Notes: generated by a model not told the origin, from the letters alone. 57,955 nt of DNA from Billgrantia bachuensis (GCF_011742165.1 NZ_JAAQTO010000056.1:1-57955); one strand, 5' to 3'. Shown: positions 42,795 through 57,955, counted from the first letter of the stretch. Translations and numbers: made by a program.

Positions 42795-43169
42795 TCAGGA
42801 CTTCGGACGCTTGGTGCCGTACTTGGAACGGCCCTGCTTACGATTCTGCACGCCGGAGGTGTCGAGGGCGCCGCGTACGGTGTGATAACGCACACCCGGC
42901 AAATCCTTGACACGGCCGCCGCGGATCAGCACGACAGAGTGTTCCTGAAGGTTGTGGCCTTCACCGCCGATGTAGGACGACACTTCGAACCCGTTGGTCA
43001 GGCGCACGCGGCAGACCTTACGCAGGGCCGAGTTCGGCTTCTTCGGGGTGGTGGTGTAGACGCGGGTACACACACCGCGCTTCTGTGGGCAGGCCTGCAG
43101 CGCCGGCACGTCGCTCTTGGCGGCGGGGCGCTTGCGCGGCTTGCGCACGAGCTGATTGATCGTTGCCAT
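42795..43169 (-). CDS. rpsL: Small-subunit ribosomal protein S12
   Basis: A decoding-centre protein. From the ATG at 43169 the product has 124 residues, the E. coli length: MATINQLVRKPRKRPAAKSD. Lysine 43 (in TTTPKKPNSA) is wild type, which predicts streptomycin sensitivity at this locus. The in-frame ATG 57 bases earlier is rejected by family alignment. It is the first gene of rpsL-rpsG-fusA-tuf. Confidence 0.98.
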   Translation of the reverse strand: MATINQLVRKPRKRPAAKSDVPALQACPQKRGVCTRVYTTTPKKPNSALRKVCRVRLTNGFEVSSYIGGEGHNLQEHSVVLIRGGRVKDLPGVRYHTVRGALDTSGVQNRKQGRSKYGTKRPKS

Positions 43170-43246
43170 GTTGTGTAGCTGACTCCAATGGTTGCCTTGC
43201 CTTTTCAGTGGCGCGGGCGCACCCACCCCACTATTAAAGGCTGCGA

Positions 43247-43276
43247 ATTCTAAGGTCTAACGGGGTGAAGCGTCAA
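43247..43276 (-). promoter_or_regulatory. str operon sigma-70 promoter
   Basis: On the minus strand, TTGACG (43276-43271) and TAGAAT (43252-43247) are 18 bases apart, with rpsL starting about 78 bases below the -10. The -35 lies inside one arm of the perfect inverted repeat at 43270-43305. Confidence 0.65.
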
Positions 43277-43305
43277 GCGCTTGGGGGTATCCGCGCGCTT
43301 GACGC
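43270..43305 (-). repeat. Perfect 11-bp inverted repeat after rpoC
   Basis: GCGTCAAGCGC (43270-43280) pairs with GCGCTTGACGC (43295-43305) around a 14-base loop, 9 bases after the rpoC stop. No T run follows on the minus strand, so if it terminates rpoBC it does so without a classical U tract. Confidence 0.6.
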
Positions 43306-43314
43306 CCATTCCGT

Positions 43315-47535
<4,221 letters not shown>

Positions 47536-47546
47536 GGAGTCGGCTC

Positions 47547-51623
<4,077 letters not shown>

Positions 51624-51856
51624 CTGTATTCCCCAGCTTGTTCACCATGGGTGACCGATGCGTGGTCGGCGCCGCCCGACGGGCTTCCCCGTCAGGCGCT
51701 GACGGCAAGCTCCACAAGGGGTAGCTCGCCGTCGGGATTCTGCTAGCGACGCTGCGTCAGCACGGCGCTAGTGCAACAGAAAAAGGCCGGCAGCGGGAAG
51801 GCCCGCCACCAGCCATGGAAGCTTACGCAGCGCGTGAAGCCATGGAAACCAAGAGC
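51624..51856 (-). promoter_or_regulatory. rplL-rpoB spacer with hairpins and possible attenuator
   Basis: On the minus strand this 233-base spacer has four stems in order: GCGGG/CCCGC (51793-51806) followed nine bases later by a T5 run, CTAGCG...CGCTAG with an inner GCTG/CAGC (51743-51771), GACGGC-AGCT...AGCT-GCCGTC (51701-51733), and GACGGG/CCCGTC (51678-51693). In E. coli the same place holds a partial terminator and an RNase III site that lower rpoBC relative to rplJL. Confidence 0.55.
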
Positions 51857-52231
51857 TTACTTGAGTTCCACGGTTGCGCCGGCTTCTTCCAGCTTCTTCT
51901 TGGCCGCTTCGGCCTCTTCCTTGGGCATGGCTTCCTTGATGGTAGCCGGAGCGCCGTCGACGGCACCCTTGGCTTCCTTCAGGCCCAGGCCGGTGAGCTC
52001 GCGAACGGCCTTGATCACGTTGACCTTCTTTTCGCCGGCGCTGGTCAGCACCAGGTCGAACTCGGTCTGCTCTTCGGCAGCAGCGGCGTCACCGCCACCC
52101 GCCGGGCCAGCTACGACGGCAGCAGCGGCAGAAACGCCGAACTTCTCTTCCATCGCTTCGATCAGCTCGACGACTTCCATGACGGACATGTCGGCGACGG
52201 CGTTGATGATATCTTCTTTGGTCAGTGCCAT
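51857..52231 (-). CDS. rplL: Large-subunit ribosomal protein L7/L12
   Basis: Stalk protein that recruits translation GTPases. The 124-residue product (E. coli 121) begins MALTKEDIINAVADMSVMEV. An alanine/glycine-rich hinge (AAAAVVAGPAGGGDAAAAEE) joins the dimerisation domain to the C-terminal domain with GLGLKEAKGAVDGAP. An in-frame ATG 36 bases earlier is rejected. It is 86 bases after rplJ. Confidence 0.98.
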   Translation of the reverse strand: MALTKEDIINAVADMSVMEVVELIEAMEEKFGVSAAAAVVAGPAGGGDAAAAEEQTEFDLVLTSAGEKKVNVIKAVRELTGLGLKEAKGAVDGAPATIKEAMPKEEAEAAKKKLEEAGATVELK

Positions 52232-52317
52232 TTCGGTATTCCTAACTTTGCGGGAGCCTCGGCGCACCGAGCGCTCTGTTCAGTGTTCGATTCAGGCTGC
52301 AGCAATGAGTTCGCCTA

Positions 52318-52821
52318 TCAGGCGGCCTCTTCCTGCTTCTGGTCGCGCAGGGCGGCCAGGGTACGAACCAGCTTGCCGGCGGATGCCTCCTTCATGACGG
52401 ACATCAGCTTGGCGATGGCTTCGTCATAAGTCGGCAGGGTTGCCAGACGGTCGATGTCGCTTGCCGGAATCAGCTCGCCTTCGTAGGCCAGCGCCTTGAC
52501 TTCGAAATTCTGGTCCTGCTTGGCAAAATCCTTGAACAGGCGGGCAGCAGCGCCCGGATGATCGGTGGAAAACGCCAGCAGAGTCGGACCAACGAAGCTC
52601 TCGTTCAGACACTCCCACTGAGTGCCGGAGAGGGCGCGGCGTGCCAGGGTGTTGCGGACAACACGCAGCTGGACGCCATTCTCGCGCGCCTGCTTACGCA
52701 GACCGGTCATCTTTTCGACCGTGACGCCACGAGAATCGGCAACTACGACGGAGAGTGCGCTCTTGGCAGCTTCACTGACCTCGGCAACGATCGCCTTCTT
52801 GCCTTCGAGTGCTAGTGGCAC
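52318..52821 (-). CDS. rplJ: Large-subunit ribosomal protein L10
   Basis: The stalk base, carrying L7/L12 dimers; with L12 it represses its own mRNA leader in E. coli. The start is assigned to the GTG at 52821 (VPLALEGKKAIVAEVSEAAK), eight bases after an AAGGAG site, giving 167 residues (E. coli 165). The longer open frame to 52890 lacks similarity. FVGPTLLAFSTDHPGAAAR and LIPASDIDRLATLPTYDEA are diagnostic. Confidence 0.95.
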   Translation of the reverse strand: MPLALEGKKAIVAEVSEAAKSALSVVVADSRGVTVEKMTGLRKQARENGVQLRVVRNTLARRALSGTQWECLNESFVGPTLLAFSTDHPGAAARLFKDFAKQDQNFEVKALAYEGELIPASDIDRLATLPTYDEAIAKLMSVMKEASAGKLVRTLAALRDQKQEEAA

Positions 52822-53090
52822 AGTGATCACTCCTTCGTGCCGGAGCCGCTTACAGCAGGCTCCGGAGGTTACCATCTCTTCCGCCGACACAAAGGACGAC
52901 GGAAGTCCTGGGTGATGGTGCTCACCAGCGTTCTGGCGGCCACACCATCTGCGCAGGCACCCCTAGGGGAGATTAAGCCGCCCACTCGAAAGAGGGCGGC
53001 ACCTGCGGTCTTTGACGGCGCCCCTCGCGCCCTGCAGACAGGACCCTCGGGGACCGCAAAGTTCTTGCTACGCTTCGCTCCGCGCCCGCC
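52822..53090 (-). promoter_or_regulatory. rplJL leader (L10-responsive type)
   Basis: The 269-base gap between rplA and rplJ contains no gene. On the minus strand it holds a GCCGCCC/GGGCGGC stem (52977-53000) and, close to the rplJ ribosome site, a GGAGCC...GGCTCC stem. In E. coli the L10-L12 complex binds a structured leader here and blocks rplJ translation. Position and structure fit, but the L10-binding bulge was not verified. Confidence 0.55.
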
Positions 53091-53783
53091 TTAGGCGAAG
53101 GCAGAGTGATCGAGGGTCACGCCCGGGCCCATGGTAGTGGACAGGGTGACCTTCTTGAAGTAGATACCCTTGGACGTGCTCGGCTTGAGACGCTTGAGGT
53201 CGGCGACCAGCGCTTCCAGGTTGCCCCGGATGGCGTCGGCATCGAAATCGACCTTGCCCAGAGTGGTATGGATGATGCCGTTCTTGTCGGTACGGAAACG
53301 CACCTGACCGGCTTTGGCGTTCTTGACCGCCGTGGCCACGTCCGGGGTCACGGTGCCGACCTTGGGATTCGGCATCAGGCCGCGCGGGCCGAGGATCTGG
53401 CCCAACTGGCCGACGACGCGCATGGCATCCGGCGAGGCGATGACCACGTCGAAGTCGAGCTGGCCTTTCTTGACCTGCTCGGCCAGGTCGTCCATGCCGA
53501 CGATGTCGGCACCGGCTTCCTTGGCTGCGTCGGCGTTGGCACCCTGGGTGAACACGGCGACGCGCACGTCCTTGCCGGTTCCGTTGGGCATCACTGTGGC
53601 ACCACGCACCACCTGATCGGATTTACGCGGATCGACGCCCAGGTTGATGGCGACGTCCAGCGACTCCTTGAACTTGACGGTGGAGAGCTCGGCGAGCAGG
53701 GCCACGGCTTCTTCCAGGCTGTAAGCCTTGGAGGCGTCGACCTTCTCGCGAATCATCTGGGCACGTTTAGACAGCTTGGCCAT
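53091..53783 (-). CDS. rplA: Large-subunit ribosomal protein L1
   Basis: The mobile L1 stalk protein; represses rplKA translation in E. coli. From the ATG at 53783 the product has 230 residues (E. coli 234): MAKLSKRAQMIREKVDASKA. LGPRGLMPNPKVGTVT is the rRNA-binding core. The 48-base upstream extension of the frame overlaps rplK and is rejected. One base separates it from rplK. Confidence 0.98.
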   Translation of the reverse strand: MAKLSKRAQMIREKVDASKAYSLEEAVALLAELSTVKFKESLDVAINLGVDPRKSDQVVRGATVMPNGTGKDVRVAVFTQGANADAAKEAGADIVGMDDLAEQVKKGQLDFDVVIASPDAMRVVGQLGQILGPRGLMPNPKVGTVTPDVATAVKNAKAGQVRFRTDKNGIIHTTLGKVDFDADAIRGNLEALVADLKRLKPSTSKGIYFKKVTLSTTMGPGVTLDHSAFA

Positions 53784-53784
53784 G

Positions 53785-54216
53785 TCAGAGACCCTCCACG
53801 TTGAGGCCCATGCTACGGGCGCTACCGGCAATGGTACGCACCGCGGCGTCGAGATCGGCAGCCGTCAGATCCGGCTCCTTGGTCTTGGCGATCTCCTCGA
53901 GCTGCTCGCGAGTCACGGTACCGACCTTCTTCTTGTTCGGCTCACCGGAGCCGGACTTGATGCCAGCGGCCTTCTTCAGCAGGACGGCCGCGGGCGGCGT
54001 CTTGGTGATGAAGGTGAAGCTACGGTCTGAATAGACGGTGATCACCACGGGAGTCGGCAGACCCGGCTCGATGTCCTGGGTCGCAGCGTTGAACGCCTTG
54101 CAGAACTCCATGATATTGACGCCGTGCTGACCCAGCGCGGGGCCCACGGGGGGACTCGGATTGGCCTTACCGGCTGCAACCTGCAGCTTGATGTAAGCCT
54201 GTACTTTCTTGGCCAT
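53785..54216 (-). CDS. rplK: Large-subunit ribosomal protein L11
   Basis: Component of the GTPase-associated centre and the thiostrepton site. The 143-residue product (E. coli 142) begins MAKKVQAYIKLQVAAGKANP and keeps the proline-rich PSPPVGPALGQHGVNIMEF segment. It is 92 bases after nusG, with a hairpin between, and is coupled closely to rplA. Confidence 0.98.
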   Translation of the reverse strand: MAKKVQAYIKLQVAAGKANPSPPVGPALGQHGVNIMEFCKAFNAATQDIEPGLPTPVVITVYSDRSFTFITKTPPAAVLLKKAAGIKSGSGEPNKKKVGTVTREQLEEIAKTKEPDLTAADLDAAVRTIAGSARSMGLNVEGL

Positions 54217-54258
54217 GATGCACTCCAGTTGGGTAATAGCGCCTTGCGGCTCCCCGGG

Positions 54259-54283
54259 TTAAACGGCCACCAGAAGTGGCCGC
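54259..54283 (-). terminator. Hairpin between nusG and rplK
   Basis: A perfect 7-bp stem CGGCCAC/GTGGCCG (54264-54282) with a five-base loop and TTT on the minus strand. It may be a weak terminator after nusG or part of the rplKA leader that L1 recognises. Confidence 0.5.
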
Positions 54284-54308
54284 ACAGCAAATCATCGATC
54301 GAGAAACG

Positions 54309-54842
54309 TCACTCTTTCTCGACCTGAGAGAATTCCAGCTCGACCGGCGTCGCCCTGCCGAAGATCAACACACTGACCTGCAGGCGACTCTTGTCGTAGT
54401 TGACCTCTTCGACCACGCCATTGAAGTCGGCGAAGGGACCATCGACGACGCGCACCGACTGGCCCGGCTCGAACATGGTCTTGGGCCGCGGCTTGTCGCT
54501 GCCGTCCTGCACTCGACGCAGGATGGCATCGGCCTCCTTCTGAGTAATCGGCGCCGGTTTCTCCTTGGTGCCGCCGATGAAACCCATGACTCGCGGCGTC
54601 TCGTTGACCAGATGCCAGGTAGCGTCGTCCATCTCCATCTCGACCAACACGTAGCCGGGATAGAACTTGCGCTCGCTCTTGCGACGCTTGCCGTCACGCA
54701 CCTCGACGACCTCTTCGGTCGGCACCAGGATCTCGCCGAAGCTATCCTCCATGCCGTACATCTTCACACGCTCCTTGAGAGAACGCATGACATGCTTCTC
54801 GAAGCCGGAATAGGCGTGCACGACGTACCAACGCTTGGACAT
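54309..54842 (-). CDS. nusG: Transcription elongation and antitermination factor NusG
   Basis: Links RNA polymerase to Rho or to the leading ribosome. The 177-residue product (E. coli 181) has the NGN domain (MSKRWYVVHAYSGFEKHVMRSL, PGYVLVEMEMDDATWHLV) and a C-terminal KOW domain (FEPGQSVRVVDGPFADFNGVVEEV). It starts 8 bases after secE, the usual secE-nusG pair. Confidence 0.98.
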   Translation of the reverse strand: MSKRWYVVHAYSGFEKHVMRSLKERVKMYGMEDSFGEILVPTEEVVEVRDGKRRKSERKFYPGYVLVEMEMDDATWHLVNETPRVMGFIGGTKEKPAPITQKEADAILRRVQDGSDKPRPKTMFEPGQSVRVVDGPFADFNGVVEEVNYDKSRLQVSVLIFGRATPVELEFSQVEKE

Positions 54843-54850
54843 GAAAACTC

Positions 54851-55219
54851 CTAACCGATGACGCCGGACATCGCCCAGCTAAGTAGGGTGTCGATCAGCC
54901 ACAGCATCAGCCCTACGACCAATACGGCAACCAGCACGATGGCGGTCGTCTGAACGGTCTCGGGTCGGGTCGGCCATACCACACGCTGAATCTCTTTCTT
55001 GGCGCTCTTGGCCAGCTCGGCGAGATCCCGCCCCTTGCCGGTTGTCAGCGCCAGGGCTCCAGCTGCTGCACAGAGCACTACGACGCCAAGCACACGATAG
55101 AGAAGGGCCTGGTCGGCATAGTAGGTATTGCCCACCACTGCCAGCACCAGCAGCAAGACGACAACCGCCCACTTGAGCCCGTCGTGGCGCGACTCCTGCA
55201 CCTCGGCGTTGTGTTTCAT
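54851..55219 (-). CDS. secE: Protein translocase subunit SecE
   Basis: Clamps SecY in the translocon. From the ATG at 55219 the product has 122 residues (E. coli 127) with three hydrophobic helices, two near the N-terminus and one near the C-terminus. The conserved amphipathic segment AKKEIQRVVWPTRPETVQTT precedes the last helix. The open frame upstream runs through the tRNA genes and is rejected. It is probably cotranscribed with the tRNA-Trp 68 bases upstream. Confidence 0.97.
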   Translation of the reverse strand: MKHNAEVQESRHDGLKWAVVVLLLVLAVVGNTYYADQALLYRVLGVVVLCAAAGALALTTGKGRDLAELAKSAKKEIQRVVWPTRPETVQTTAIVLVAVLVVGLMLWLIDTLLSWAMSGVIG

Positions 55220-55287
55220 GAAAACGAGACTCCTCAGGGTGCGGCAATCGAGTGTGTTCGTATGAAGAATGCCAACCTGGGGAAGGT

Positions 55288-55363
<76 letters not shown>

Positions 55364-55415
55364 GTACCTGGTATGCAGCACCTCTTGCAGGCAAGCATGC
55401 ACAACAGCGGGCGCC

Positions 55416-55444
55416 ATGATAGCGAATGACTCGCCGACTGGCAA
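55416..55444 (-). promoter_or_regulatory. tRNA-Trp/secE/nusG promoter
   Basis: On the minus strand, TTGCCA (55444-55439) and TATCAT (55421-55416) are 17 bases apart, about 50 bases before the mature tRNA-Trp 5' end. It follows the terminator of the upstream tRNA unit. Confidence 0.65.
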
Positions 55445-55470
55445 CCCTTCCCGGCAGAACATTGCCGCGA

Positions 55471-55501
55471 AGAAAAGAAAGGCGAGCCAGCGCTCGCCTT
55501 T
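55471..55501 (-). terminator. Terminator of the tRNA-Tyr-Gly-Thr unit
   Basis: A perfect 10-bp stem AAAGGCGAGC/GCTCGCCTTT (55478-55501) with a four-base loop is followed on the minus strand by the T-rich TTTCTTTTCTT. It starts six bases after the tRNA-Thr CCA end. Confidence 0.85.
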
Positions 55502-55506
55502 CGTAT

Positions 55507-55581
55507 TGGAGCTCATGGACGGATTTGAACCGTCGACCTCACCCTTACCAAGGGTGTGCTCTACCCCTGAGCTACATGAGC
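55507..55581 (-). tRNA. tRNA-Thr (anticodon GGT)
   Basis: A 75-base cloverleaf with acceptor stem GCTCATG/CATGAGC, discriminator T and encoded CCA. The anticodon loop is TTGGTAA in a CACCC/GGGTG stem. It is the last of three tRNAs (Tyr, Gly, Thr). Confidence 0.97.
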
Positions 55582-55622
55582 GCAACCTTTCGGCACCCTT
55601 GGCTGCAACAAGCAAGAATACC

Positions 55623-55696
<74 letters not shown>

Positions 55697-55742
55697 CTAC
55701 CCACTCTTTCCAACCCAGACCCAGGGCCTCGATCGGCTTATC

Positions 55743-55826
<84 letters not shown>

Positions 55827-55838
55827 AGATGGCGGCTC

Positions 55839-55866
55839 ATTCTACCGCCTGCCAAAGCCATGTCAA
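55839..55866 (-). promoter_or_regulatory. Promoter of the tRNA-Tyr-Gly-Thr unit
   Basis: On the minus strand, a perfect TTGACA (55866-55861) and TAGAAT (55844-55839) are separated by 16 bases. A GGCGG-rich stretch lies between them and GAGCCGCC follows the -10, a GC-rich start region of the kind seen at stringently controlled promoters. Confidence 0.85.
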
Positions 55867-55943
55867 GGGCTTATTTATCAGCCACTTGCCCAAAGAGCGC
55901 ATCAAATCGCCTGCCCCTTGGCTTCGGAACGCGCTGCATTGTG

Positions 55944-56783
55944 TCAAAGCAGCATGGAGAATGCAAGGCCCGCCCGGATTTTTTCAAGCCCGGCAGGCGC
56001 GGGTACACGCGGCGCCCCCGACATGCGGCCGGCCCGCTCAGCTGCGGTCAGCGGGAAGCAAGCCTCCAGGCCGCCGTAGACCATGTCGGGCCATACAGCA
56101 TGGGGTGAATGCACACCGCGCGCCACGACTCGAGCATCACCCCCGGTCAGCAGCATGGGCAACGCGACGCCTTCGCGGTCGCAAACCTCGGCATAGATTC
56201 GATTCACGGCGCTGACGGCAGCCAGGTAGATGCCGTGATTCACGGCCTCGACGGTGCGGCGGCCCGGCAGCAGAAGCTCCTCCGCCTCGCTATCAGGGTC
56301 GATGGCTACATTGCGCGTACCTAGCTGGAGACTCTCCTTCATCAGGCGCAGGCCCGGCAGTATATAACCGCCCAGATGGCGTCCGCCCGGCAGCACGAAA
56401 TCGATGGTAATGGCACTTCCACAATCCACGGCACAGCAGCCACCCGCCAACTGGTAGCCGGCCAGCACACCCAACCAACGGTCTACGCCAAGCCGGTGAG
56501 GCTCTTCGTAACCATTCACGACTCCCAGCGCTTCCGGTACCGAACGCGCCACATGGACGCCACGCACCCGGCTCTGCAGTAGCGTCACGGTCTGCTCCAG
56601 CACCGCCTGCCGAGCAACACTGGAGATACGTACGGCCTCGACCACGTCCAGATCTGGGATATCCGAGCCAGGCTTCCACTCCTCACGGGTCCAGACGGCA
56701 CCGCGCGAGCGAATCTCGCTGCTGTCGGCATCCTTCAACCGCCACTTGGAAAGCGTATTGCCGATGTCCAGGTCAAGGATCAT
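55944..56783 (-). CDS. coaX: Type III pantothenate kinase
   Basis: Phosphorylates pantothenate in the first step of coenzyme A synthesis, using the ASKHA fold and needing a monovalent cation. The 279-residue product has the phosphate motif DLDIGNT at the N-terminus, GVDRWLGVLAG in the substrate region and CAVDCGSAITID as the second phosphate motif. It overlaps birA by four bases (ATGA). The birA-coaX pair next to secE-nusG is typical of Pseudomonas-like genomes. Confidence 0.96.
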   Translation of the reverse strand: MILDLDIGNTLSKWRLKDADSSEIRSRGAVWTREEWKPGSDIPDLDVVEAVRISSVARQAVLEQTVTLLQSRVRGVHVARSVPEALGVVNGYEEPHRLGVDRWLGVLAGYQLAGGCCAVDCGSAITIDFVLPGGRHLGGYILPGLRLMKESLQLGTRNVAIDPDSEAEELLLPGRRTVEAVNHGIYLAAVSAVNRIYAEVCDREGVALPMLLTGGDARVVARGVHSPHAVWPDMVYGGLEACFPLTAAERAGRMSGAPRVPAPAGLEKIRAGLAFSMLL

Positions 56784-57763
56784 GTACGCCCACGCACGCT
56801 GATCTCCCCTCCCCCCAGGCGCTCGCGCCTTTCACCATGACGGACCCATAGATTGCCCGACTCATCCACCGCCTCGGCCGTCGCCTCGATGCGCTGCTGC
56901 CCTCTCTGAACCTCTACCACGCAGCCCCGGAAAGCATGCCGCTCGTTCCATTCGTCCTGCCAGGCAGCAAAGCCAACCGATTCGTAGCCTGCCAGTAGCG
57001 GCATCAATTCGTCCAGCAGTTCCGCGGCCAGCCGGTTTCGCGAAAGCGATGGAACCTGGTCGGCAACCGCCGCCACACGCTGCTCGATACGCTCGCGGAA
57101 GCCTGCAGGAAGGTCAAAATTGATTCCCATACCTACCACGACCTCGCAGGGCCCCGTCGTATCACCGCTGATTTCGACCAGGATCCCAGCCAGCTTGCCC
57201 AGGCGTCCCTCACCATCTTCCAGCAGTACGTCATTGGGCCATTTCAGCTTGGGGACCACGCCGTGGCGTTCCAGCACTCTGGCCAGGGCCACCCCTACCG
57301 CCAGGCTCAGCCCCTCCAGGGCTGTTATGCCAGACTCGAAACGCCAGCCGACCGACAACATGAGAGCTCGCCCCCAGGGAGTCGACCAGACGCGCCCGCG
57401 GCGACCTCGCCCCGCGCTCTGCTGTTCCACGAGGCATACCTCGCCATGTCCGACCCCTTGTGCGAAGCGCTTGCGAATGAATTCGTTGCTGGACGGCAGC
57501 GTTTCTTCAACGAATAACCTGACAAGATGCTGACGCCCCTGCCGTGACAGGCCAGCCACAATCATGCCGCCATCCAGTAGTTCCAATGGCCTGGACAGCC
57601 GATAGCCCTGACCTTTGACCGCCTCGAGGGGGATGTCCATTGCCTCGAGCTTCTTCAGTTGCTTCCAGACCGCGGTGCGGGATACACCCAGCCGTTCTCC
57701 CAGTTGCTCGCCGGAGTGGAACTCCCCGTCACTCAGCAGCCGAATGAGGTCGCCAATGGTCAT
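56780..57763 (-). CDS. birA: Biotin-protein ligase and biotin operon repressor BirA
   Basis: Attaches biotin to the acetyl-CoA carboxylase carrier protein and, with its N-terminal helix-turn-helix, represses biotin genes. From the ATG at 57763 the product has 327 residues (E. coli 321). HTH region: GEFHSGEQLGERLGVSRTAVWKQ. Ligase motif: SAGRGRRGRVWSTP. KWPNDVLL and a C-terminal SH3-like domain follow. An in-frame ATG at 57793 is rejected because it overlaps a TAGAAT -10 box (57792-57797). The bifunctional form is expected to regulate bio genes elsewhere. Confidence 0.95.
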   Translation of the reverse strand: MTIGDLIRLLSDGEFHSGEQLGERLGVSRTAVWKQLKKLEAMDIPLEAVKGQGYRLSRPLELLDGGMIVAGLSRQGRQHLVRLFVEETLPSSNEFIRKRFAQGVGHGEVCLVEQQSAGRGRRGRVWSTPWGRALMLSVGWRFESGITALEGLSLAVGVALARVLERHGVVPKLKWPNDVLLEDGEGRLGKLAGILVEISGDTTGPCEVVVGMGINFDLPAGFRERIEQRVAAVADQVPSLSRNRLAAELLDELMPLLAGYESVGFAAWQDEWNERHAFRGCVVEVQRGQQRIEATAEAVDESGNLWVRHGERRERLGGGEISVRGRT

Positions 57764-57791
57764 GCCCTGTGCCCTAACCAGGAAAAGATTC

Positions 57792-57820
57792 ATTCTAGCG
57801 AACTGCCGCTTCCGCGGAAA
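57792..57820 (-). promoter_or_regulatory. Putative birA promoter
   Basis: On the minus strand, TTTCCG (57820-57815) and TAGAAT (57797-57792) are 17 bases apart, giving a start near 57785. It lies between the rRNA terminator and birA and supports the downstream ATG at 57763 as the start codon. Confidence 0.5.
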
Positions 57821-57834
57821 CGCATTGATCGGAT

Positions 57835-57867
57835 AAAGAAAAACCCCGAGCGCTTTGGCACTCGGGG
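57835..57867 (-). terminator. Second rRNA-operon terminator
   Basis: A perfect 7-bp stem CCCCGAG/CTCGGGG (57844-57867) with a ten-base loop is followed on the minus strand by TTTTTCTTT. It is a strong intrinsic terminator protecting birA from rRNA transcription. Confidence 0.88.
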
Positions 57868-57889
57868 CTTTGGGTAGGCCTAAACGACG

Positions 57890-57917
57890 AAACCCAGCCT
57901 CTCTCGAAGCTGGGTTT
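57890..57917 (-). terminator. First hairpin after 5S rRNA
   Basis: A perfect 9-bp stem AAACCCAGC/GCTGGGTTT with a ten-base loop, about nine bases beyond the 5S 3' end, followed on the minus strand by TTTCGTC. It is probably the first of tandem rRNA terminators or a processing stem. Confidence 0.7.
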
Positions 57918-57925
57918 CTGAAGAA

Positions 57926-57955
57926 GTGCCTGACGATGACCTACTCTCGCATGGG
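57926..57955 (-). rRNA. rrf: 5S rRNA, 3' end only (runs out of the window)
   Basis: On the minus strand the last 30 bases read CCCATGCGAGAGTAGG followed by TCATCGTCAGGCAC, the conserved 3' end of 5S rRNA. The rest of the gene, and presumably the 23S and 16S genes, lie beyond the window edge. The exact 3' end is uncertain by a base or two. Confidence 0.88.

Noticed and set aside
43030..43060. Streptomycin-resistance change in rpsL
   Set aside because: The codon for residue 43 encodes lysine as in sensitive strains.

Overview
The window looks like a chromosomal core region of a GC-rich gammaproteobacterium, most probably Halomonadaceae (Halomonas-like). That placement is an inference. It rests on the acid-rich EF-Tu, FabA, FabB and RpoB sequences, on a type III pantothenate kinase beside birA, and on the rrn-birA-coaX-tRNA-secE-nusG-rpl-rpo-str-S10-spc-alpha gene order shared with Pseudomonas-type genomes. 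No phage, insertion sequence, CRISPR array or integration site was seen, and no gene-free stretch exceeds 300 bases.

Bases 1-18000 are an accessory and metabolic half read in both directions. It starts with a short PstS-like periplasmic protein translationally coupled to a membrane GGDEF-EAL protein, followed by a PAS-PAS-GGDEF protein. Then come a ClsC-like phospholipase D lipoprotein, a small two-span membrane protein, an Lgt-like/TlpA thiol-disulfide protein and RapA. Bases 10155-14050 form a probable light-response cluster: a TIGR01777 epimerase, a small CbiX-type chelatase, a MerR regulator of the LitR/CarH type without the usual cobalamin histidine, and class I photolyase PhrB. The promoter of the merR-phrB unit carries an exact TGTACA-N12-TGTACA direct repeat. 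A PAS-GGDEF-EAL protein and the fabA-fabB unsaturated fatty acid operon close this half.

Bases 18050-24838 hold a minus-strand set: an MFS transporter broken by a one-base frameshift, ssb, a degenerate RmlD-like protein and a PlsC-type acyltransferase. uvrA is divergent from it and ends in a bidirectional terminator shared with rplQ.

Bases 24924-57955 are almost entirely minus-strand translation and transcription machinery. In the direction of transcription: the 3' end of a 5S rRNA with two terminators, birA-coaX, tRNA-Tyr-Gly-Thr, tRNA-Trp-secE-nusG, rplKA, rplJL-rpoBC, rpsL-rpsG-fusA-tuf, the S10 operon, the spc operon through secY-rpmJ, and the alpha operon ending in rplQ. Good sigma-70 promoters are visible for the tRNA-Tyr unit, the tRNA-Trp-secE unit, the str operon and the S10 operon. 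Leaders that fit ribosomal-protein autoregulation lie before rplJ and rpsM, and a hairpin-rich spacer lies before rpoB. The second EF-Tu gene usually found between tRNA-Thr and tRNA-Trp is absent. rpmJ (37 aa) is a real gene although very short.
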